This document shows positions 1-8,864 of a stretch of 64,000 bases of DNA, one piece after another. The position numbers and the translations under genes were made by a program. This DNA is from Zhongshania aquatica. Its GTDB lineage: Bacteria; Pseudomonadota; Gammaproteobacteria; Pseudomonadales; Spongiibacteraceae. Numbering within the stretch: position 1 is the stretch's first letter; each line of letters starts with the position of its first letter. The stretch spans positions 1-64,000 of the forward strand of contig NZ_JANZNQ010000007.1 in NCBI RefSeq assembly GCF_027257955.1, read 5' to 3'. Under the pieces are notes generated by a model. It did no database searches and had not been told where the DNA came from. It worked only from the letters and a program-made list of their open reading frames with translations.

Positions 1-154
1 CCAATCCCTTGCTGACCCTCATCCTTGAGATTACCTTCCATGCTGTAGACTCATCCAGAGCCTGTAGAAAACTATAGGTGCATTATCTGAGTTTGCAAAT
101 AATTAATTAGGTGGGGTTTGTTGAGCGCTTACCGGTAGTCCGCACAACGTAGAA
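1..154. other. Flank upstream of CRISPR array, probable leader side
   Basis: This stretch has no recognisable gene. One frame stays open from the window edge to about position 97, but its peptide does not resemble the C-terminus of Cas6f or any family I know. The 60-90 bases nearest the first repeat are A/T-rich, with an AATTAATTA run near position 100. Because the repeat at the other end of the array is degenerate, this side is inferred to be the leader, where the array promoter and new-spacer insertion site would lie. I could not identify a clear IHF site or promoter by eye. Confidence 0.5.
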
Positions 155-2944
155 GTTCACTGCCGCACAGGCAGCTTAGAAATGGTATACGTCGTCAGTC
201 CCACCGGAGCCCGCGTTCACTGCCGCACAGGCAGCTTAGAAATGTTTTCGCGCCTAGCTCGGCGGCTTTGGTGTGTTCACTGCCGCACAGGCAGCTTAGA
301 AAAGAAGACAACAATGCAATAATGGCTTTGTTCGGTTCACTGCCGCACAGGCAGCTTAGAAAAGTGCGCTTAACGGTGTAGAAACCGACGTAAGGTTCAC
401 TGCCGCACAGGCAGCTTAGAAATGTTCGCGGGTCAGAGTCCCAATCAACTTGATGTTCACTGCCGCACAGGCAGCTTAGAAATTCAGCAGCGCTTCGCTG
501 GGATAGAGATACCGGTTCACTGCCGCACAGGCAGCTTAGAAACCACATTACGTGGGCCATGCCTGGCTTTTGTCGTTCACTGCCGCACAGGCAGCTTAGA
601 AATTCCTGCATTTTCCGCGACACCTGACACGACAGTTCACTGCCGCACAGGCAGCTTAGAAATTTCATGCCCTGCCCCTTATTTCAATTTTGTCGTTCAC
701 TGCCGCACAGGCAGCTTAGAAATACAGCAGCTAGGCCATTATCCGGCCTTGACTGTTCACTGCCGCACAGGCAGCTTAGAAACTTGGGAAGAGCGCCACG
801 CCACGAACGCGGCTGTTCACTGCCGCACAGGCAGCTTAGAAATCGTATATTTTGCGTGCTTGGGCCTCTGTCATGTTCACTGCCGCACAGGCAGCTTAGA
901 AATAATCCGCTATCAACCACGATATTTTCTGTAGGTTCACTGCCGCACAGGCAGCTTAGAAAATCATACGCAGAATCGTTTGGCATCATTCCACGTTCAC
1001 TGCCGCACAGGCAGCTTAGAAAATTATTGTGGCCAAAATTAAAGATAACTACATGTTCACTGCCGCACAGGCAGCTTAGAAAAATATTGTATTTTCCTAG
1101 CGTCTGCGTACATAGTTCACTGCCGCACAGGCAGCTTAGAAAGTATTCATTTGCTGTTTCTGCATCGGCGTCAAGTTCACTGCCGCACAGGCAGCTTAGA
1201 AAAAAATACCGCGTGAGCGCGTCCGGCGAGTGGGGTTCACTGCCGCACAGGCAGCTTAGAAACGAGGCGGCGAGCGCGTCCGCCTTTTTTCACGAGTTCA
1301 CTGCCGCACAGGCAGCTTAGAAATACAGACAATGATGGTGAGCCGCAAACTCAGAGTTCACTGCCGCACAGGCAGCTTAGAAAGATTGTGAAACTGATCC
1401 ATTCAAAGTTAACGAGTTCACTGCCGCACAGGCAGCTTAGAAACGAAACAGAGGAAGGGCCATGTGGCTATTAGAGTTCACTGCCGCACAGGCAGCTTAG
1501 AAAACTCCAAATTAATGACCACTCTAGCGGTAGGTGTTCACTGCCGCACAGGCAGCTTAGAAAAACAACGGTAAGGCCAGGTATTATCTCTTCGCGTTCA
1601 CTGCCGCACAGGCAGCTTAGAAAGTTTCGGTGTACAGGGCGCCCACGTTGTTACGGTTCACTGCCGCACAGGCAGCTTAGAAAGATAACGACAAGGGCGA
1701 AATAAACCCGCATGTGTTCACTGCCGCACAGGCAGCTTAGAAAAAACAGGATAGCTTAGGCTGTCTTTTGCTCTTGTTCACTGCCGCACAGGCAGCTTAG
1801 AAAGGTAAATAGCGCCCCGCCGCCCGGGTCGCCTTGTTCACTGCCGCACAGGCAGCTTAGAAAGCTAAATGCTCGTGAAGTGCTCACGTCTAGCCGTTCA
1901 CTGCCGCACAGGCAGCTTAGAAAACTCAGCTCACCGGCAAAGGCTTAGACAGCGTGTTCACTGCCGCACAGGCAGCTTAGAAATGTTTCGTCAGTAAGAA
2001 ATGGGTTATCCAACGGTTCACTGCCGCACAGGCAGCTTAGAAATCATCAACCACCAATAAATCTATTTCTCCCAAGTTCACTGCCGCACAGGCGGCTTAG
2101 AAAACTAGGCGCAAGAGACGCCGAACCAAAAACAGGTTCACTGCCGCACAGGCAGCTTAGAAAACACCAGCGCGAGCTTGAAGAGGTCTTCAAAAGTTCA
2201 CTGCCGCACAGGCAGCTTAGAAACGTAAAAATGGCCAAGTGGGCAGGTGAGGAAATGTTCACTGCCGCACAGGCAGCTTAGAAAATTTGACCAGTTTCCA
2301 CCAGAGATTTAATGACGTTCACTGCCGCACAGGCAGCTTAGAAAATAATAGAACGGCGCAAATTTATCATAAAAAGGTTCACTGCCGCACAGGCAGCTTA
2401 GAAATTGTACACTCTCGCATATCCATCCAGTTTTACGTTCACTGCCGCACAGGCAGCTTAGAAATTTATCGTCCCTCGCCGGTAAAATCGGAATAAGTTC
2501 ACTGCCGCACAGGCAGCTTAGAAAATTGTAATACCGGGTAAAGGCGCGCCGCTTGGGTTCACTGCCGCACAGGCAGCTTAGAAAGTGAATGAAAGCGCTT
2601 GATTTGAAAAAAGTGCGTTCACTGCCGCACAGGCAGCTTAGAAATCTCGAAGTAGGCGTAGCGCCCTGCCACCGCCGTTCACTGCCGCACAGGCAGCTTA
2701 GAAAAGCATGCATGAAGACACTGTTCAGATAATACTGTTCACTGCCGCACAGGCAGCTTAGAAATTCTTGACGATCAGTAGCGCAGCCACACCCGCGTTC
2801 ACTGCCGCACAGGCAGCTTAGAAAAGCTTCTTTGCGCGGGGTGGTGTACAGGTTATGTTCACTGCCGCACAGGCAGCTTAGAAATGTCTGCAAATACTTA
2901 GACGTTGAAGGATTCGGTTCACTGCAGCACAGGCAGCTTAGATA
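155..2944 (+). CRISPR. Type I-F-like CRISPR array, 47 repeats and 46 spacers
   Basis: A 28-bp repeat recurs every 60 bp. It begins GTTCACTGCCGCACAGGCAG and ends CTTAGAAA; CTGCC/GGCAG forms the 5-bp hairpin stem with loop GCACA, as in type I-F repeats cut by Cas6f. I count 47 repeats, at 155, 215 and so on to 2917. Spacers are 32 nt except two of 33 nt (1263-1295 and 2224-2256). Forty-five repeats are identical; the one at 2076 has one A-to-G change (GGCGG), and the last, at 2917, has two changes (CTGCAGC and GATA). A decayed terminal repeat marks the old, leader-distal end, so transcription should run left to right from the edge of the window. No cas gene lies to the right; in I-F loci cas6f usually precedes the array, so the cas operon is expected upstream of position 1. 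Confidence 0.97.
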
Positions 2945-3042
2945 TTCTTGTTTGATGTACTTCAAAAGTTTAAAAGGATAAATTGTGTAGTTATAGAAGG
3001 GGCTTGCGTACTGCGCATTAATACTCTTTAGAGGTTGTTGAT

Positions 3043-3309
3043 ATGCTAGTAACTACTATTCGCATACAGACAGAGCTAGAGATGCCGTTGGAGGCGCTTT
3101 GTAAAAAGTTTAACAGAAGTAAAAGCTCTTTAATTAACCAGGTGCTTAAGGAGTTTATAGCTCAGGATCCGTTAGCTGAACTGCAATGGCAAAAAACTGA
3201 GCCTGCTTTAAGGTCTATGAAGTGGGGGAACGGTGTTCCCGCTGAGAAAGTTTTTAAGTGGATGCGGAGTTGGAGTGCGAATGAGAAGTTGCCAAGACCT
3301 AAATGTTGA
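3043..3309 (+). CDS. Ribbon-helix-helix antitoxin-like protein (ParD/CopG type), apparently without its toxin
   Basis: This 88-residue protein has a ribbon-helix-helix start: a strand (TTIRIQTEL), then helices covering LEALCKKFNRSKSSLINQVLKEFIA. The C-terminal tail, with KWGNGVPAEKVFKWMRSW followed by NEKLPRPKC, resembles ParD/CopG antitoxins whose tail wraps a RelE/ParE toxin. A GAGG ribosome site lies 8 bases before the ATG. In such modules the toxin gene overlaps the antitoxin stop. Here an ATG at 3303 does overlap the stop, but that frame ends after only 14 codons (3303-3347) and I see no toxin motif. The gene therefore looks like a solitary antitoxin or relic next to the CRISPR array. 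The fold is fairly sure; the partner and role are inferred. Confidence 0.7.
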   Translation: MLVTTIRIQTELEMPLEALCKKFNRSKSSLINQVLKEFIAQDPLAELQWQKTEPALRSMKWGNGVPAEKVFKWMRSWSANEKLPRPKC

Positions 3310-3442
3310 AATTCTCTGTTGAAGATTTTTGTGAATATGTGTTGTAAAAAATTACCTTTTTGCAGTGGGTCGCTTGGTGTTTTAAGAAGCCGTTTTTTTA
3401 TGTTTGTTGGGCGCGTTAATAATTTTATGTTGTCTAAATTCT

Positions 3443-4927
3443 GTGTTTAAACATATCCGTTTTGCATTAGTCGATCTCGAAACCACCGGTGGGCAGCACG
3501 CACATGACGAAATCATGGAGGTGGCTGTTCGCTTAGTTGGCGAGGGTGTGGATGATAGTTGGGAGTCTTTGCTTGATCCTCTTTGTTCGGTGCCAACCTT
3601 TATTCAAGGCTTGACGGGAATTTCTCAAGCCATGCTTAGGGGGAAGCCGACATTCGCAGCGGTGCAGGATGGGCTTTGGGATTTATTGCAGGATGCGGTG
3701 TTAGTGGCACATAACGCGCGATTTGATGCTGGATTTTTGCGTGCAAATTTTGCGCGTTATGGTCGCCAATATAGTCCGCCAGTGCTGTGTACGCTAAAGC
3801 TTGCGCGCACCCTTTATCCGGACTGGCCTAAGCATGGCTTAGAAGCCATCTGTCACCGGATTGGCTTTTATTCAGAGGTTCATCACCGCGCGATGGCGGA
3901 TGTTGATGCGATGAAGGCCTTTCTCGACTACGCACGGAAGGACAAAGGCGCGGCGATATTTAATTTTGAGGTGGGCTTGCAGCTCGGTATTCCGGTGTTG
4001 CCGCCGTCAATTAGCCAAGAAGATATCGACGCCATTCCTTGTCAGCCCGGTATTTATCGCTTATTGGGTGAAGCCGGTGAATTGTTGTATATCGGCAGCG
4101 CGACATCACTGCAAGCTCAGATACTTGCGCATTTTAAAAATACGGCGGGTGACAGTAAGGCGGCGAAATTGGCTCGCAGGGTCGGCGGTGTTCAATGGCA
4201 GATGCTGGCGGGTGAGTTGTCTGCTGGGCTTCATGTCAGTTTCGCTCTGCGTCACGAAAAACCACAAATGCAGCGCCGTATAAAAGCGGCGGGCAAACCG
4301 TGCTGTGTACGATTTGTGGCTAATGACAAGGGTGACATACAACTGCGCTTGCGCTCTGGGCTACCTGCTAATATTGTGCAGACAGGCGAGATTGTTGCGC
4401 TATTTCGGGATCGTAAACAGGCGAAAGCACGCATTATTGAATCTGCGAGTCATTCTGATCTGTGCCTAAGCCGACTTGGCGTGTTGGCGGTCGGCGAGCA
4501 TTGCGTGTGCAGTGTCTGTGACGCGCTAGCCGATTTATCTTTGCCCGCATCCACGGTGTCTGTGGCCGAGCCGGCTGCGTTTAATGCGGGTGTCACTGCC
4601 GCTTTCGCCGAATATGCTTATAGCCCATGGCCTTTTGATGAGCCGGTATTGATTCGTGAACAAAATGAGGCTGGCCATGAGGAGTGGCATTTAGTCGATG
4701 ACTGGCGTCACTACGGCAGTTTTCATTGGGATACTAATCACCAGCGGTTAACTGAATACGCAGTTCATGGGGTAGATAATCGTACATCGATAAGTTTATT
4801 GGATGCACGGCGTCGCTGCGAACAAAGCAAAGACTTCCAATACGAGCATTACCGTTTGTTGCGCGCTTTTTTAAACGACTTGGAATGGCGGCGTTTATCC
4901 GAATTTTCAGCTGATATGCCGATATAA
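3443..4927 (+). CDS. DnaQ-like 3'-5' exonuclease fused to a GIY-YIG (UvrC/Cho-like) domain
   Basis: The N-terminal 170 residues are a DEDDh exonuclease like the DNA polymerase III epsilon subunit: DLETTG (D11, E13), HNARFDAGF (D95) and H148-x4-D153. After a linker comes a GIY-YIG nuclease domain (GIYR near 203, LLYIGSA near 216) as found in UvrC and Cho. The remaining 200 or so residues have paired cysteines (CVCSVC) and no family I can name. The combination is known in bacterial epsilon/Cho-like fusion proteins and suggests a DNA repair nuclease. The longest frame starts at a TTG at 3404, but GTG at 3443 places the start just before the catalytic strand; neither has a strong ribosome site. 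It stands alone, with a small antitoxin upstream and an aminotransferase downstream. Confidence 0.82.
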   Translation: MFKHIRFALVDLETTGGQHAHDEIMEVAVRLVGEGVDDSWESLLDPLCSVPTFIQGLTGISQAMLRGKPTFAAVQDGLWDLLQDAVLVAHNARFDAGFLRANFARYGRQYSPPVLCTLKLARTLYPDWPKHGLEAICHRIGFYSEVHHRAMADVDAMKAFLDYARKDKGAAIFNFEVGLQLGIPVLPPSISQEDIDAIPCQPGIYRLLGEAGELLYIGSATSLQAQILAHFKNTAGDSKAAKLARRVGGVQWQMLAGELSAGLHVSFALRHEKPQMQRRIKAAGKPCCVRFVANDKGDIQLRLRSGLPANIVQTGEIVALFRDRKQAKARIIESASHSDLCLSRLGVLAVGEHCVCSVCDALADLSLPASTVSVAEPAAFNAGVTAAFAEYAYSPWPFDEPVLIREQNEAGHEEWHLVDDWRHYGSFHWDTNHQRLTEYAVHGVDNRTSISLLDARRRCEQSKDFQYEHYRLLRAFLNDLEWRRLSEFSADMPI

Positions 4928-4958
4928 GCTCGGTTTCTAACAATCGAGAGTATTCGGG

Positions 4959-4964
4959 TATAAT
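4959..4964 (+). promoter_or_regulatory. Possible -10 element for the aminotransferase gene
   Basis: A perfect TATAAT lies 78 bases before the aminotransferase start in the gap after the exonuclease gene. The -35 region is poor (TCTAAC at 17-bp spacing), so this is only a candidate. Confidence 0.3.
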
Positions 4965-5041
4965 CACCGTCAACTTTACCGGCCCTATTTATTATTGCTT
5001 CGGTGCTATGGGTCTTAGCGGCAGATTTGTGAGATTTTATT

Positions 5042-6220
5042 ATGGCAATTTCCTCTTTTCATCCTCCTCGTCGCACGCTGATGGGCCCCGGTCCTTCGGA
5101 CGTACATCAACGTATTCTTGACGCACTTGGTCGTCCTACCCTGGGTCATCTTGATCCCTTGTTTATTGGCATGATGGATGAGACCAAAGCACTGCTTAAA
5201 TACGCGTTTCAGACGAGCAATGAGCTGACCTTGCCAATTTCTGCGCCGGGTTCCGCTGGTATGGAAGCTTGCTTTGTGAATTTGGTTGAGCCCGGCGACA
5301 AAGTATTGGTCTGCGTAAACGGTGTTTTTGGTAACCGTATGATTGAGAACGTAACGCGCTGTGGTGGCATCGCTGTTCGTGTTGATTTCCCCTGGGGAGT
5401 CGCGGTTGATCCGACGGCTGTTGAGGCGGTCTTAAAAGAGCAGGGCGATATTAAGGTGTTGGCATTTGTTCATGCCGAAACCTCTACCGGTGCATTAAGC
5501 GATGCGAAGATACTTTGTGGCCTGGCGAAAAAATACAATGCCTTAAGTATTGTCGATGCGGTAACGTCGATGGGTGGTGTGCCCTTGCTGGTTGATGAGT
5601 GGCAGGCTGACGCCGTGTATTCAGGTAGTCAAAAGTGTTTGTCATGCACGCCGGGCTTGTCGCCAGTGACCTTTAGTGACGCTGCGGTGGCCGCTATTAA
5701 AGCGCGCAAGCATCCTGTGCAAAGCTGGTTCTTGGATATGAACTTAATCCTAGGGTACTGGGGCGAAGGCGGTAAACGCGCGTATCACCATACCGCGCCG
5801 GTGAATGCTTTATACGGTTTGCACGAATCGCTTGTGATGTTACAGGAAGAAGGCTTAGAAAATTCATGGCAGCGCCATGCCACTATGCATAAAGCCTTGG
5901 CGGATGGGTTAGAGGCATTGGGTATTCGCTTTGTGGTTGCGGCGGGGCAGCGACTACCGCAGCTTAATAGCGTGTATATTCCAGAGGGCGTTGATGATGC
6001 GACTACCCGTCAGTATCTACTTGCCAAGTTCGATTTAGAAATTGGTGCCGGCCTAGGCGACCTCGCTGGAAAAGTGTGGCGAATTGGTTTGATGGGATAT
6101 AGCGCTAGGATGGAAAATATCACCTTGTTACTGAATGCCTTGGCTGAGGCAATGGGCGAGCAGGGTTATAGCTGCGACGCGGCTAAGGCCGTCGCCGCCG
6201 CAGAGGCGGTTTTGGCATAA
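5042..6220 (+). CDS. Class V aminotransferase, alanine/serine-glyoxylate aminotransferase family
   Basis: This 392-residue PLP enzyme starts with the family signature MGPGPSDVHQRIL and contains APGSAGMEACFVNL, a phosphate/ring-binding VDAVTSMGG segment with the conserved Asp, and the PLP lysine in SGSQKCLS (about residue 198). These fit the alanine-glyoxylate/serine-pyruvate aminotransferase group, which moves an amino group from alanine or serine to glyoxylate or pyruvate in the cytoplasm. The exact substrate cannot be read from sequence. The ATG is in a clean gap of about 110 bases after the exonuclease gene, and a strong terminator follows, so it is probably transcribed alone. Length is normal for the family. 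Confidence 0.88.
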   Translation: MAISSFHPPRRTLMGPGPSDVHQRILDALGRPTLGHLDPLFIGMMDETKALLKYAFQTSNELTLPISAPGSAGMEACFVNLVEPGDKVLVCVNGVFGNRMIENVTRCGGIAVRVDFPWGVAVDPTAVEAVLKEQGDIKVLAFVHAETSTGALSDAKILCGLAKKYNALSIVDAVTSMGGVPLLVDEWQADAVYSGSQKCLSCTPGLSPVTFSDAAVAAIKARKHPVQSWFLDMNLILGYWGEGGKRAYHHTAPVNALYGLHESLVMLQEEGLENSWQRHATMHKALADGLEALGIRFVVAAGQRLPQLNSVYIPEGVDDATTRQYLLAKFDLEIGAGLGDLAGKVWRIGLMGYSARMENITLLLNALAEAMGEQGYSCDAAKAVAAAEAVLA

Positions 6221-6251
6221 CTCCATCCGGTTGCTAGATTGGCAGTGATTT

Positions 6252-6288
6252 AAAACCGAGGCATCTTATAAATGTCTCGGTTTTTTTT
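6252..6288 (+). terminator. Rho-independent terminator after the aminotransferase gene
   Basis: AAAACCGAGGCAT pairs with ATGTCTCGGTTTT (13 pairs, one G-T) around a 7-nt loop and runs into eight T residues. It separates the aminotransferase gene from the HDOD gene. Confidence 0.9.
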
Positions 6289-6291
6289 CGT

Positions 6292-6320
6292 TTGCACATA
6301 AGTATTTTTAACACTAATAG
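6292..6320 (+). promoter_or_regulatory. Probable sigma-70 promoter for the HDOD gene
   Basis: TTGCAC (6292-6297) and TAATAG (6315-6320) are separated by 17 bases, immediately after the preceding terminator and 30 bases before the HDOD start codon. Each hexamer departs from consensus at one or two positions. Confidence 0.45.
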
Positions 6321-6350
6321 TCTGGCGGAGCATCTGCTAGTCTTCTTCTC

Positions 6351-7217
6351 ATGTCTAATAACGAGCGCGTTGATGTGTCTTTAAGTAATCCGCTAATAGA
6401 ACAGGTACGGCTTGATTTATTAGAAGCTATTGAAAATGACTCGATAGTCTTACCGACCCTGCCAGAGGTGGCGCTAGAGATTCGCGAGGCGGCTAGCGAT
6501 CCGGATGTGAATGTCGGTATGTTGGCCAATATTATAGAAAATGACAGCTCTATCGCGACGCGCATTTTACGTATAGCCAACAGCTCTTTGTTACGCGGTT
6601 TTCAGCCGATACCGGATGTTAAATCCGCTATTGGCAGAATAGGGCTTGGTTACACCAGCACGCTGGTTACCACCTTGGCAATGCAGCAAATCTTTTTGTC
6701 GACCAAAGAAGCGCTTAACCAGCGCATGCGTGCAATATGGATGCACAGCACTGACGTTGCCGCTATTTGTAATACCCTTGCTCGGTCTCATACAAGACTC
6801 AATCCAGAAATGGCCACACTGGCGGGGATTGTTCATCAGGTGGGGGCGCTCCCTGTGCTGTCTTACGCTGTTGGACGTGGTTTTTTACGTGACCATCCAG
6901 ATTTACTCGATCAAATTTTAATCAGTCTAAGTCCGGAGGTGGGGAGCCGTATTCTTGAGGCGTGGGGCTTTGCGGATGAGCTTGTTATGGTGCCAACCGA
7001 GCATATGGATTTTGACCGCGAAGTGCCGGAGGCGGACTATGTGGATTTAGTCATGGTGGCTAATTTGCATAGCTACGTAGGCTCTGAACACCCGCTTGCC
7101 AGTGTTGACTGGTCTACGGTCAGTGCCTTTGAGCGCTTAGGTTTGCCGGTAACATTAGATGCTGATGATGGTTATCACCAGCAGATTGAACAGATGCAGA
7201 GTTTACTAAGGGGCTAG
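6351..7217 (+). CDS. HDOD-domain protein
   Basis: This 288-residue protein has an HDOD domain from about residue 25: LPTLPEVALEIREAASDPDVNVGMLANIIENDSSIATRILRIANSS is the classic N-terminal segment, here split only for description. HDOD domains resemble HD phosphohydrolases but lack the catalytic metal ligands; members act in regulatory signalling, often near c-di-GMP or chemotaxis systems. No receiver or other output domain is fused. The ATG has no close Shine-Dalgarno sequence. It converges with the downstream SDR gene, whose stop lies 32 bases away. Its partner is not indicated by neighbours. Confidence 0.85.
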   Translation: MSNNERVDVSLSNPLIEQVRLDLLEAIENDSIVLPTLPEVALEIREAASDPDVNVGMLANIIENDSSIATRILRIANSSLLRGFQPIPDVKSAIGRIGLGYTSTLVTTLAMQQIFLSTKEALNQRMRAIWMHSTDVAAICNTLARSHTRLNPEMATLAGIVHQVGALPVLSYAVGRGFLRDHPDLLDQILISLSPEVGSRILEAWGFADELVMVPTEHMDFDREVPEADYVDLVMVANLHSYVGSEHPLASVDWSTVSAFERLGLPVTLDADDGYHQQIEQMQSLLRG

Positions 7218-7249
7218 CCTTTACGCTTTTCCCTTTTCCTTTTCTAATT

Positions 7250-8023
7250 TTAGGACAAATAACCGCCGTCGACTGTTATGCAGCTTCCGGTAGTGTAGCT
7301 TGATGCGACTGACGCCAAATACAGCACCGCGCCAGCCATTTCGTCTGGCTGGGCGACTCGGTTTAGCGGTACATCCTTTAAAACGCTTGTTTTGATCGCT
7401 TCGTTGCTTACCAGCGCCGATGCAAATTTGGTGTCTGTTAAACCTGGTAACAGCGCGTTGACCCTAACACCCATCGATGCACATTCTTTAGCAAAGGCTT
7501 GGGTCATTGAAATTACTGCCGCTTTGCTGATCGAATAAATTCCCTGCAGTGCGCCGGGTTTAACACCGTTAATCGACGCCACATTGATGACGCTACCGCC
7601 GCCGTTTTTCGCCATCAGCTTTATACCGATAGACGACATGAAAAAGTAACCGCGAATATTCACGTCGACGGTTTTGTTGAACGCCGCTAAGTCAGTGTCG
7701 GTGATGTGGCCAAAATAGGGATTCGTCGCCGCATTGTTGACCAATATATCTAAGCGGCCGTGCTTGCTTTCTATGCTCTTAAAGACGGACTCAATTTGAT
7801 CTAATTCACCAATATGGCAGGCCATGGCTTCGGCGCTGCCGCCTTCTTGACGAATTTCTTCCGCAACTTTTTCACAGTCCGCCGCTTTGCGGCTAGCTAC
7901 AATAACGTGTGCTCCCTGCGCAGCAAGTAACTTACAAATACTTCTGCCGATGCCGCGGCTACCACCGCTGACTAGGGCCACTTTATTGCTTAGATCAAAA
8001 AGCGTGTCGGCGTTAGTGCTCAT
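7250..8023 (-). CDS. Short-chain dehydrogenase/reductase (SDR)
   Basis: This 257-residue classical SDR shows the cofactor motif SGGSRGIG near residue 19, the NNAA motif near 95, a catalytic Ser in NVASINGV near 147, Tyr-x3-Lys in YSISKAA near 161, and the C-terminal VDGGYLS seen in FabG-like members. SDRs reduce or oxidise carbonyl or alcohol groups with NAD(P)H; the substrate is not evident. It is the last gene of a minus-strand run mtaD-ubiG-mupP-yciK-SDR, separated from yciK by 64 bases, so it may be a less tightly linked addition to a conserved block. Confidence 0.87.
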   Translation of the reverse strand: MSTNADTLFDLSNKVALVSGGSRGIGRSICKLLAAQGAHVIVASRKAADCEKVAEEIRQEGGSAEAMACHIGELDQIESVFKSIESKHGRLDILVNNAATNPYFGHITDTDLAAFNKTVDVNIRGYFFMSSIGIKLMAKNGGGSVINVASINGVKPGALQGIYSISKAAVISMTQAFAKECASMGVRVNALLPGLTDTKFASALVSNEAIKTSVLKDVPLNRVAQPDEMAGAVLYLASVASSYTTGSCITVDGGYLS

Positions 8024-8087
8024 TTTATTTTTCCTTTACCTTGGCTTGTTTGTCGATGGCGGCGTTACCATATTTAGCTGCCGTTTT

Positions 8088-8849
8088 TTATTTTGGCTGC
8101 GCGTCGAACTGCTGACCGTTTACCTCGTTACTAGCGTCACTCATTAAATACAGGTAAAGAGGCATAATGGCTTCTGGCGGTGGGTTGTCCTGCGGATTTT
8201 CACCGGGGTAGGCAGTGCGTCTCATCACGGTTTGGGTGGCGCCTGGATTGATACTGTTGACACGGGTTTTGTTCAGTTCAAATTCTTCATCGGCCAAAAT
8301 TTGCATCATGCCCTCTGTGCCAAACTTAGACACCGAGTATGCTCCCCAAAATGAACGGCCTTTGCGCCCAACACTGGACGAAGTAAAAATTATCGACGCA
8401 TTCTCCGCTGCCGCTAACATGGGTAGCAAGGCTTGGGTCATCATGAATGGCGCTGTTAGGTTGACGTGCAGGACTTCGTCCCAGCTATCTACTGTTGTTT
8501 GCGCGAGGGTACGGCGCTGGCCAAGAACGCCTGCGTTGTGAAGCAGACCGTCAAGGTGGCCAAACTCTTTTTCAATGGTATTTGCCAGATCTTCGTAATC
8601 TTTCATCGCTGCGCCGCGCAGATGCATCGGGTAAATGGCAGCCTGCGGATATCCCGCTGCTTCAATTTCATCATAAACCGCTTCGAGCTTGCTCACTGTG
8701 CGACCAAGCAATATCACGGTGGCGCCGTGTTGCGCATAGCTAAGCGCTGCGGCGCGACCGATGCCATCACCGGCCCCAGTGACCAGAATAATTTTGTTTT
8801 GTAGGCATTGTGGCTCGGCGATAAATTCTGGGGGAAGGGTTAAAGGCAC
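8088..8849 (-). CDS. yciK: YciK-family SDR oxidoreductase
   Basis: This 253-residue SDR has TGAGDGIG at about residue 25, HNAGVLG near 92, a Ser in FTSSSVGRKG and the YSVSKFG catalytic motif. The sequence around LLHNAGVLGQRRTL and the C-terminal GENPQDNPPPE-type segment match the YciK family, in which Pro-rich segment and position next to mupP are conserved in Pseudomonas. Its start lies 15 bases after the mupP stop, consistent with one transcript from mtaD. The physiological substrate of YciK is not established; naming rests on sequence resemblance and order. Confidence 0.85.
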   Translation of the reverse strand: MPLTLPPEFIAEPQCLQNKIILVTGAGDGIGRAAALSYAQHGATVILLGRTVSKLEAVYDEIEAAGYPQAAIYPMHLRGAAMKDYEDLANTIEKEFGHLDGLLHNAGVLGQRRTLAQTTVDSWDEVLHVNLTAPFMMTQALLPMLAAAENASIIFTSSSVGRKGRSFWGAYSVSKFGTEGMMQILADEEFELNKTRVNSINPGATQTVMRRTAYPGENPQDNPPPEAIMPLYLYLMSDASNEVNGQQFDAQPK

Positions 8850-8864
8850 GTAAAATCCTCGGGT

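Noticed and set aside
1-97. Open frame at the left edge as the end of cas6f
   Set aside because: Its peptide lacks any Cas6f C-terminal resemblance and the bases are A/T-rich non-coding in style.
195-2965. Several open frames of 69-218 codons on both strands within the array, with repeated LSCLCGSE or VHCRTGSLE peptides
   Set aside because: They are the 28-bp CRISPR repeats translated in frame with a 60-bp period; the period is divisible by three, which keeps frames open. They are not genes.
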